Below, piece after piece: positions 1 to 6,593 of a DNA stretch of 11,546 nucleotides (the first letter of the stretch is position 1; each line of letters starts with the position of its first letter). The DNA lies in the NCBI GenBank assembly GCA_023436825.1, contig JAEZHS010000065.1, positions 1 through 11,546 on the forward strand. Direction: 5' to 3'. A program made the translations under genes and the position numbers. The notes below the pieces were generated by a model. The model was not told where the DNA came from. It made no database searches and saw nothing but the letters and a program-made list of their open reading frames with translations. Origin of the DNA: Pseudomonadota bacterium. Lineage in GTDB: Bacteria; Pseudomonadota; Alphaproteobacteria; Reyranellales; Reyranellaceae.

Positions 1-89
1 GGCCAACCTTGCGTCGGCGGCGTCTGGGCGACGGCCGGCAGGCTCATGACGGCGGCAGTGAAGAGGAGAGGACGGAAGAGGCTTTTCAT
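1..89 (-). CDS. Exported protein of unknown function, N-terminal fragment (cut by window edge)
   Basis: Reading leftward from an ATG at 89-87 there are 29 uninterrupted codons that run off the window. They begin MKSLFRPLLF and end in TPPTQGW. The peptide has a lysine/arginine n-region, a hydrophobic core (about residues 7-20) and an AVA-QT junction near residues 20-22 that fits signal peptidase I, so the product is probably secreted or periplasmic. Nothing of the mature domain is visible, so no function can be given. There is no strong Shine-Dalgarno sequence directly upstream. The gene is divergent from the transporter operon and would share the gap at 90-348 with it. Confidence 0.6.
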   Translation of the reverse strand, partial: MKSLFRPLLFTAAVMSLPAVAQTPPTQGW

Positions 90-348
90 CGGCGGTGAAC
101 CCGCATGTAGAGGGTGGCTTCGTATCGGCGGCAACGCGTTGCGTGTCAACGTCCGCGCTGCGGATCGATCCTGCGGCGCAATCGCGCCCAAAGCATGGCG
201 CGCGCCCATTTGAGTTGCGTCGTCCAGACGGATGGGCCATCGTCTTTGGTGAGACGATTCCGCAGAAGGGTCGCAAGTGTTTGGGAGGCAAGGGTAATTT
301 CGCGGCGCCGGAGCCTTGAATGAGCCGGCCTACGAAACCAGCGTGAAC
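90..348. promoter_or_regulatory. Divergent intergenic region upstream of livG
   Basis: This stretch of about 260 bases separates the leftward secreted-protein gene from livG and should hold promoters for both. No convincing -35/-10 pair was found by eye. It contains a 12-bp perfect palindrome at 131-142, a 10-bp palindrome GGATCGATCC at 162-171, and an imperfect inverted repeat at 226-245 (AGACGGATGG against CCATCGTCT, one bulged base). Short reading frames crossing it have no family resemblance and weak start contexts, so they are not called as genes. Confidence 0.4.
131..142. promoter_or_regulatory. 12-bp perfect palindrome, possible operator
   Basis: GCAACGCGTTGC is a perfect palindrome in the gap between two divergent genes, where a dimeric repressor or activator could bind. 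No family of regulator can be assigned from it, and no regulator gene is present in the window. A palindrome this GC-rich can also arise by chance. Confidence 0.25.
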
Positions 349-1136
349 ATGGCAGGACCGACTTCCTCCAGCGGCTCGCCGCTGCTCAGCGTGCGCGACG
401 TCTCGGTCCGCTTCGGCGGCATCGTGGCGCTCGATGGCGTGACCTTCGATGTTTCTTCCGGACAGATCGCGGGCCTGATCGGACCCAACGGGGCCGGCAA
501 GACGACCCTCTTCAATTGCCTGAGCCGACTCTATACGCCGAACGGCGGCGACATCCTGTTCGAGGGCACGTCGATCCTGGACCGGCCGCGCCACGACATC
601 CCGCGTATCGGCATCGGGCGCACCTTCCAGAACGTGGCGCTGTTCGACCGCATGTCGGTGCTCGACAACGTCAAGGTCGGCTGCCACAGCGTCAGCAGCA
701 CGAGCTTCTTCGACAACGCGTTGCGCCTGCCCAAGGTCGCGCCGGAGGAGGCGCAAGTCGCGGCACGCGCGCACGAGCTGATCGCCTTCATGGACCTCGT
801 GCCCTTCACCAGCGCCATGGCCGGCGGCCTGCCGTTCCCCATCCGCAAGCGCGTCGAGCTCGCCCGAGCGCTCGCCTCCAGCCCCAAGCTGCTGCTGCTC
901 GACGAGCCGGCGGCCGGGCTCAACCACGACGAGATCGAGGTGCTGAAGGGCCAGATCCGGCGCGTGCGCGACACGCAACACGTCACCGTGCTGCTGGTCG
1001 AGCATCACATGAGCCTGGTGATGTCGGTGTCCGACAAGGTGGTCGCCATCGACTTCGGCAAGAAGATCGCCGACGGCACCCCGGCCGAGGTGCAGCGCGA
1101 TCCCGAAGTGATCCGCGCCTACCTGGGGACCTCGTA

Positions 1137-1137
<1 letters not shown>
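349..1137 (+). CDS. livG: High-affinity branched-chain amino acid-type ABC transporter ATPase LivG
   Basis: Cytoplasmic nucleotide-binding subunit that powers a HAAT-family importer with LivF, LivH and LivM. Counting from ATG 349 (262 aa): Walker A GPNGAGKT at 45-52, Q-loop in GRTFQN (Q94), Walker B LLLLDEP at about 181-187 followed by the LivG-typical D-loop AAGLN, and switch histidine in LLVEH (H219). The C-terminal tail ends IRAYLG, typical of LivG. The signature position is odd: L-P-F-P-I replaces LSGGQ, although the following RVELARAL helix is normal. The start is uncertain. In-frame TTG 316 and GTG 343 would add 11 or 2 residues; ATG 349 was chosen because the added residues are not family-like, yet none of the three has a good Shine-Dalgarno sequence. 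The stop overlaps the livF start by one base (TAATG), showing tight operon coupling. Confidence 0.93.
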
Positions 1138-1850
<713 letters not shown>

Positions 1851-1858
1851 GGCAGAAG

Positions 1859-2764
1859 ATGGAACAGTTCCTCCAGCAGATCGCGTCCGGCCTGGCCAAC
1901 GGCGCGATCTATGCCTGCGTCGCCCTGGCGCTGGTCATGATCTACGTTTCCACCGATCACATCAATTTCGCCCAGGGCGAGATGGCGATGTTCTCGACCT
2001 ATCTCAGCTGGCAGCTCATGACCTGGGGCATGAGCTTCTGGGTGGCGTTCGTCATCGCCGTGGCGCTGTCGTTCGTGATGGGGGTGGCGATCGAGCGAAT
2101 AGTCCTGCGACCGCTGCACAACGCGCCGGTGCTGTCGATCATCGTGGTGTTCATCGGGCTGCTCGCGATCTTCAATTCGGTGGCCGGGGCGATCTGGAGC
2201 TACCTGATCAAGGAATATCCCTCGCCGTTTCCCAAGAGCAGCTTCGGCATCGCCGGCGTCATCGGACCGCACCAGCTCGGCGTGGTGGTCGTGACCCTGA
2301 TCGTGCTCGGCCTGCTGTTCGCGTTCTTCCGCTACACGCCGCTCGGGCTGGCGATGCGGGCGGCGGCGCAGAACCCGCAGATGGCGCGCCTGGTCGGCGT
2401 CCGCGTCGACTGGATGCTGGCGCTGGGCTGGGGGCTCGCCGCCTCGGTCGGCGCCGTCGCCGGCATCATGGTTGCGCACATCGTCTACCTCGACCCCAAC
2501 ATGATGGCCGGCATCCTGCTTTATGCCTTCGCCAGCGCGCTGGTGGGCGGCATCTCCAACCCGGCCGGCGCCGTGGCGGGCGGCTTCATCGTCGGCATCC
2601 TCGAGAACATGGTGGCTTTCGCCGGCAACCAGATCGAGAAGGCAACGGGCATCTACATCATCGGCAACGGCGAGAAGCTCACCGTGGCGCTGATCATCGT
2701 CATCTTCGTGCTGACGGTGAAGCCGGCCGGCCTGTTCGGCCGCGTTCTTGTGAAGAGGGTCTGA
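1859..2764 (+). CDS. livH: Branched-chain amino acid-type ABC transporter permease LivH
   Basis: Inner-membrane permease, 301 aa, forming the translocation channel with LivM. The N-terminus GLANGAIYACVALALVMIY followed by HINFAQGEMAMF (about 35-45) is the LivH fingerprint. Hydrophobic segments lie at roughly 11-30, 60-77, 91-108, 138-157, 186-208, 215-232, 236-254 and 273-287. The cytoplasmic coupling loop that contacts the ATPases is seen as GLAMRAAAQNPQMARLVGV (163-181). The C-terminal VKPAGLFG matches the family ending. GAGG lies 6 nt before the ATG; the gene starts 8 nt after livF and ends 1 nt before livM, so it sits in the same operon. Confidence 0.95.
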   Translation: MEQFLQQIASGLANGAIYACVALALVMIYVSTDHINFAQGEMAMFSTYLSWQLMTWGMSFWVAFVIAVALSFVMGVAIERIVLRPLHNAPVLSIIVVFIGLLAIFNSVAGAIWSYLIKEYPSPFPKSSFGIAGVIGPHQLGVVVVTLIVLGLLFAFFRYTPLGLAMRAAAQNPQMARLVGVRVDWMLALGWGLAASVGAVAGIMVAHIVYLDPNMMAGILLYAFASALVGGISNPAGAVAGGFIVGILENMVAFAGNQIEKATGIYIIGNGEKLTVALIIVIFVLTVKPAGLFGRVLVKRV

Positions 2765-2765
2765 C

Positions 2766-3827
2766 ATGACCATCGCCAGGAAGTGGGTGCTGGGCCTCGT
2801 CGTGGTGGCCTTCGTGCTGCCGTTGCTGAAGCCGATCTTCCCCGACGCGATCTCGGACTATCGGCTGTTCCTCGTCAGCACGATGATCATCGCCTCGATC
2901 GCGGTGCTCGGGCTCAACCTGCTGACGGGCTTCAACGGTCAGTTCTCGCTGGGCCACGGCGCCTTCTATGCCGTCGGCGCCTATGCCGCCGCCATCCTGA
3001 TGGACCAGCTCAACTGGCCGTACTGGGCGACGATCCCGGCGGCGGCGATCGTCTGCTTCATCGTCGGCTATCTGTTCGGCCTGCCGGCGCTCAAGCTCGA
3101 GGGCCACTATCTCGCGCTGGCGACCTTCGCGCTGGCGCTCGCCGTGCCGCAGATCCTGAAATACAAGTGGCTCGAGGGCCTGACCGGCGGCGTGCAGGGT
3201 ATCGTGCTGATGAAGCCCGAGGTCCCGTTCGGCCTGCCGCTGAGCGAAGACCAGTGGCTCTACTATTTCTGTCTGATCACGATGGTCATCCTGTTCTGGG
3301 CGGCGGCCAACATGCTCGACAGCCGCAGCGGGCGGGCCATGATGGCGATCCGCGACCAGAACATGGCGGCCGAGACGATGGGCATCGACATCGCCCTCTA
3401 CAAGACGGTCACCTTCGGCATCAGCGCCGCCTACACGGGCATCGCCGGCGCCCTGTCGGCCTCCGCCATCGCCTTCGTGGCGCCCGACAGCTTCAACATC
3501 TTCCTGTCGATCAAGTTCCTGATCGGCCTCGTCGTCGGCGGTATCGGCTCGCTCGCGGGCTCGGTGATCGGCGGCATCTTCTACGTGCTGGTCGACAATT
3601 CGGCGCAGGCGCTATCGCAGTTCATCAAGAACGACCTCGGCCTGCAGTTCGACCTGTCGGCCTACACCGTGTTCGGCGTGCTGCTCATCGCCATCATCTA
3701 CGTGATGCCCATGGGCGTTGCCGGCGGCCTCTACTTCCTGTGGCTGAGGCTCAAGTCCGCCCGCACCGTCGCCGCTGTGCCGGCGCAAGGAGCCGCGGCC
3801 GCGGCTTCGACCGAGCGCAAGCACTGA
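2766..3827 (+). CDS. livM: Branched-chain amino acid-type ABC transporter permease LivM
   Basis: Second membrane permease, 353 aa. The LivM fingerprint is plain: LGLNLLTGFNGQFSLGHGAF (48-67) then AVGAY, and the coupling loop RSGRAMMAIRDQNMAAETMG (187-206), followed by ISAAYTGIAGAL. Hydrophobic segments occur from the N-terminus to about residue 327, and a short alanine-rich, probably cytoplasmic tail follows (332-353). AAGAGGG is placed about 6 nt upstream of the ATG, inside the livH end. No terminator is visible after the stop, so transcription probably continues into the binding-protein gene that follows. Confidence 0.95.
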   Translation: MTIARKWVLGLVVVAFVLPLLKPIFPDAISDYRLFLVSTMIIASIAVLGLNLLTGFNGQFSLGHGAFYAVGAYAAAILMDQLNWPYWATIPAAAIVCFIVGYLFGLPALKLEGHYLALATFALALAVPQILKYKWLEGLTGGVQGIVLMKPEVPFGLPLSEDQWLYYFCLITMVILFWAAANMLDSRSGRAMMAIRDQNMAAETMGIDIALYKTVTFGISAAYTGIAGALSASAIAFVAPDSFNIFLSIKFLIGLVVGGIGSLAGSVIGGIFYVLVDNSAQALSQFIKNDLGLQFDLSAYTVFGVLLIAIIYVMPMGVAGGLYFLWLRLKSARTVAAVPAQGAAAAASTERKH

Positions 3828-3862
3828 GTTCGTTTTCGTAACCACCGAGTGAGGAGTTGTCG

Positions 3863-3871
3863 ATGGCTTGA
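3863..3871 (+). other. Minimal start-stop reading frame ahead of the first binding-protein gene
   Basis: ATG-GCT-TGA encodes only Met-Ala. It is preceded at 6 nt by a good Shine-Dalgarno sequence, GAGGAG at 3851-3856. It ends 20 nt before the ATG at 3892, which has its own GGGAG (3880-3884). Either this is chance, or it is a relic of an earlier start site or a short upstream frame affecting downstream initiation. There is no direct evidence that it is translated. Confidence 0.25.
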
Positions 3872-3891
3872 ACCCAACAGGGAGCAGCACC

Positions 3892-5024
3892 ATGAAGACG
3901 AACAGGCGTACTTTCGTCGGCGGCGTCGTCACACCAACCCCTACAGTGGGCCGGCGTCTTCATACGGGGTGATCGGGAAGGCGATCGAAGCCTACTGGAA
4001 GAGCGTCAACGATCGCGGCGGCGTCAACGGCCGCAGGATCAATTTCATCACGCTGGACGACGGGTATAACCCCTCCAAGACAGTGGAGTGCGTGCGCCAG
4101 CTCGTCGAGCAGGACAAGGTGCTGTGCACCTTCAACACGCTCGGCACGCCGACCAACACGGCGATCCACAAGTACATGAACCAGAAGAAGGTGCCGATGC
4201 TGTTCGTCGCCACCGGCGCGTCGAAGTGGGGCAAGCCCAAGGAGTTCCCGTGGACCATGGGCTATCAGCCCGACTACCACACCGAGGCGATGATCCACGC
4301 CAAGCACATCCTGGCCAACGTCAAGGATCCGAAGATCGGCGTGCTGATGCAGAACGACGACTACGGCAAGGGCTACTGGGAAGGCTTCAAGGAGGGGATG
4401 GGCAAGGAGATCGGCCGGGTCGCCAAGCACGTCACCTACGAGGTGACGGACCCGACGGTCGACAGCCAGGTCATCCAGCTCAAGGACACCGCTGCCAACG
4501 TCTTCCTCAACATCTCGATCCCGAAGTTCGCCGCCCAGGCGATGCGCAAGGCGGCGGAGATCGGCTGGCGGCCGGCGCAGTACCTCAACAACGTGTCGGG
4601 GCAGGTGACGACGACGATGAAGCCGGCGGGTTTCGAGAACGTCCAGGGCGTCATCACCGCCGCGTGGCTCAAGGACCCCACCGACCATCAATGGGACAAT
4701 GACGAGGAGCTGAAGACCTGGCGGGAATGGATGGCCAAGTAAATCCCCAACGGCAATCTCGGCGACGTCAATTACGTCTACGCCTATTCGGTGTCGTTCC
4801 TGATGGAGCAGACGCTGAAGAAGTGCGGGGACAACCTGACGCACGAGAACCTCATGCGGCAGGCGGCCAACCACCACAAGCTCAGGGTGCGGGGCCTGCT
4901 GCCGGGAATCACCGTCAGCACCAGCCCGACCGATTTCTATCCTGTTCAGGCCGTGCAACTGCAGCGCTTCAAGGGCGAGTCCTGGGAACTGTTCGGCGAG
5001 ATCATGCACGCCGAAAGCAGCTAG
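3892..5024 (+). pseudogene. Broken type I periplasmic substrate-binding protein (first of three tandem copies)
   Basis: The gene starts at ATG 3892 behind GGGAG, with MKTNRRTFVGGV, the same twin-arginine signal start as the other two copies. The frame then fails: the remaining signal peptide and first mature strand are missing, and the ATG frame stops at TGA 3970-3972. From about 3933 a different frame carries the mature body (TNPYSGPASSYG onward), closely matching the intact copies. A second lesion, TAA at 4740-4742, lies where the third copy has a tyrosine in its MNKYNAG stretch. Beyond it the same frame continues to a normal C-terminus ending HAESS with its stop at 5022-5024. Relative to the third copy about 94 nt are missing, which explains the one-base shift. 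A GTG at 3849 could start a cytoplasmic product without a signal peptide, stopping at 4742, but it would be unexported and truncated. The body is otherwise well conserved, so decay looks recent; a sequencing error is less likely because two unrelated lesions are present. Confidence 0.88.
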
Positions 5025-5059
5025 AGCGCCCGCACCGGTTGCAACAGTCCCGACGTGCG

Positions 5060-5089
5060 GAAGGCCGCTTTCGGGTGGCCTTCTTTTTT
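5060..5089 (+). terminator. Intrinsic terminator after the broken binding-protein gene
   Basis: GAAGGCC (5060-5066) pairs with GGCCTTC (5077-5083) across a 10-nt loop and is followed at once by six T. It closes the livGFHM plus first binding-protein unit and lies 50 nt before the second copy's start, partly insulating that gene. Confidence 0.75.
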
Positions 5090-5126
5090 GCGTCTTTTCA
5101 GAAGAAACTCCGCGCCGCCTGATAAT

Positions 5127-5133
5127 AGGGAGG
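5127..5133 (+). promoter_or_regulatory. Shine-Dalgarno deciding the GTG start at 5139
   Basis: AGGGAGG sits 5 nt before GTG 5139. An upstream in-frame start at 5055 would run straight through the terminator hairpin at 5060-5089 and hide the signal peptide, so the GTG is preferred. Confidence 0.75.
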
Positions 5134-5138
5134 GTTCT

Positions 5139-6359
5139 GTGAATACGAGTAGGCGTGGATTTGTGGGTGGTGCGTCTGCGTTGGCGTTGCTTTCGGGTTC
5201 GTCCGTGGCGTTTGCGCAGAAGAAGTACTCCGACGGTGCGACCGACACCGAGATCAAGCTGGGCCATACCGGCCCTTACAGCGGTCCGGCTTCGTCGTAC
5301 GGCCAGATCGGCAAGACGATCGAGGCGTACTGGAAGAGCGTCAACGATGCCGGCGGCATCAACGGCCGCAAGATCAAGTTCATCACGCTCGACGACGGCT
5401 ACTCGCCGCCCAAGATGGTCGAGCTGGTGCGCCAGCTGGTCGAGCAGGAGAAGGTGCTGTGCACCTTCAACACGCTCGGCACGCCGACCAACACGGCGAT
5501 CCATCGCTACATGAACCAGAAGAAGGTGCCGATGCTCTACGTCGCCACCGGCGCGTCGAAGTGGGGCAAGCCCAAGGAGTTCCCGTGGACGATGGGCTTC
5601 CAGCCCGACTACCACACCGAGGGCGTTATCTATGCCAAGCATGCCCTGGCCAACGTCAAGGACCCGAAGATCGGCGTCCTGATGCAGAACGACGACTACG
5701 GCAAGGACTACTTCGAGGGCTTCAAGGAAGGCCTCGGCAAGGATGCGAACAAGATCGTCAAGCACGTGACCTTCGAGGTCACCGATCCGACGGTCGACAG
5801 CCAGGTGATCCAGCTCAAGGATTCCGGCGCCAACGTCTTCTTCAACATCGCCACGCCCAAGGCCGCCGCCCAGGCGATCCGCAAGGCCGGCGATCTCGGC
5901 TGGAAGCCGGCGCAGTACCTCAACAACGTGTCGGCCTCGGTCGGCTCGGTGATGAAGCCGGCCGGCTTCGACAACAGCCAGGGCATCATCACGGCACAGT
6001 ACCTGATGGATCCCACCGACAAGCAGTGGGCCGACAACGCCGACATGAAGGGCTGGAGCGCCTGGATGGACAAGTGGATGGCGGGCGCCAACAAGTCCGA
6101 CGCCAACCATGTGTTCGGCTACGCCGTCGCCACCCTGATGCACGAGACGCTGAAGAAGTGCGGTGACGATCTCACCCGCGAGAACGTCATGAGGCAGGCG
6201 GCCAACTTCCAGAAGTACAAGCTGCCGATGCTGATCCCGGGCATCACCATCAACACCAGCCCGACCGACTACTATCCGATCCAGTCGGTGAAGCTTGCGA
6301 AGTTCCAGGGCGACACCTGGGAGCTGTTCGGCGACGTCATGTCGGCCGAAGGCGCGTAA
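5139..6359 (+). CDS. Type I periplasmic substrate-binding protein of the Liv/HAAT family (second tandem copy)
   Basis: Periplasmic ligand-binding subunit that should feed LivHMGF; 406 aa. The signal peptide holds a twin-arginine motif (SRRGFVGG, residues 4-11), a hydrophobic core and a probable cut after AFA (residue 26), suggesting Tat export. There is no lipobox cysteine, so it should be soluble. The mature part starts KKYSDG and shows the Peripla_BP_6 pattern: IKLGHTGPYSGPASSYG (39-55), INGRKIKFITLDDGYSP (74-90), and NTLGTPTNTAIHRYMNQKKVP (111-131), which are ligand-cleft and hinge-lobe segments. Cysteines at 108 and 341 are shared with the third copy. By eye roughly four in five residues match the third copy. 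The first 26 codons are strikingly poor in C-ending codons, unlike the rest. The ligand is not known; aromatic or other organic acids are as possible as branched-chain amino acids. Confidence 0.92.
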   Translation: MNTSRRGFVGGASALALLSGSSVAFAQKKYSDGATDTEIKLGHTGPYSGPASSYGQIGKTIEAYWKSVNDAGGINGRKIKFITLDDGYSPPKMVELVRQLVEQEKVLCTFNTLGTPTNTAIHRYMNQKKVPMLYVATGASKWGKPKEFPWTMGFQPDYHTEGVIYAKHALANVKDPKIGVLMQNDDYGKDYFEGFKEGLGKDANKIVKHVTFEVTDPTVDSQVIQLKDSGANVFFNIATPKAAAQAIRKAGDLGWKPAQYLNNVSASVGSVMKPAGFDNSQGIITAQYLMDPTDKQWADNADMKGWSAWMDKWMAGANKSDANHVFGYAVATLMHETLKKCGDDLTRENVMRQAANFQKYKLPMLIPGITINTSPTDYYPIQSVKLAKFQGDTWELFGDVMSAEGA

Positions 6360-6378
6360 GCTCCTTCATATGTCGTGA

Positions 6379-6410
6379 GAAAGGCCGCCGGAAGGCGGCC
6401 TTTCTTTTTT
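6379..6410 (+). terminator. Strong intrinsic terminator after the second binding-protein gene
   Basis: A perfect 11-bp stem, GAAAGGCCGCC (6379-6389) with GGCGGCCTTTC (6394-6404), is closed by a GGAA (GNRA-type) tetraloop and followed by six T. It starts 19 nt after the stop codon. Confidence 0.9.
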
Positions 6411-6581
6411 AGCGGCCTCGCGAGGAATTGAAGGTCCTCTGGCGCTTCTATGGAGCTTCGGAGGGCTTTCTTTTGTGCCACTTCCGCGTTGCAACATTGA
6501 AAAACTGTATATCGCTGCGCGAGTTTTTTCCTTTCCCGCGCACGTATTTCGGGCAAGTCTCGCTCTGCAAAGCAAAAAACC
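6411..6581. other. Leader region of the third binding-protein gene
   Basis: About 170 bases between a strong terminator and the next ribosome binding site, so a promoter should lie here. It is AT-richer than the surroundings, mainly at 6497-6513 and 6521-6538. A 10-bp palindrome, CCTCGCGAGG, is at 6416-6425. No -35/-10 pair with proper spacing was found by eye, and no reading frame here looks like a gene. Confidence 0.4.
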
Positions 6582-6588
6582 AAGGAGG
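6582..6588 (+). promoter_or_regulatory. Shine-Dalgarno deciding the TTG start at 6594
   Basis: AAGGAGG, a near-perfect anti-16S match, lies 5 nt before TTG 6594. No in-frame ATG fits the twin-arginine signal peptide, so the rare TTG start is well supported. Confidence 0.85.
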
Positions 6589-6593
6589 ACGCG

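Noticed and set aside
95..323. Two short overlapping frames (69 and 74 codons) in the gap before livG
   Set aside because: They overlap each other in different frames, lack good ribosome binding sites, and have arginine-rich, low-information sequences.
3849..4742. A 297-aa open frame starting at GTG 3849 as a functional cytoplasmic binding protein
   Set aside because: Its first ~28 residues are a frameshifted read of the leader and signal region, it lacks any signal peptide, and it stops about 95 residues before the family C-terminus. A pseudogene explains it better.
5097..5126. Possible promoter TTCAGA-18 nt-GATAAT just before the second binding-protein gene
   Set aside because: The predicted transcription start would fall at about 5133, on the ribosome binding site, so the message would lose its Shine-Dalgarno sequence. 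Resemblance is probably by chance.
3960..6143. Long antisense open frame (727 codons) across the binding-protein copies
   Set aside because: It is a shadow of the GC-rich codon pattern on the plus strand. Its protein is histidine-, leucine- and arginine-rich with internally repeated segments that simply mirror the paralogues, and it has no recognisable domain.
6512..6528. Terminator-like TCGC/GCGA hairpin followed by six T in the leader of the third binding-protein gene
   Set aside because: The stem is only 4 bp, too weak for an intrinsic terminator, and there is no evidence of an attenuator partner structure.
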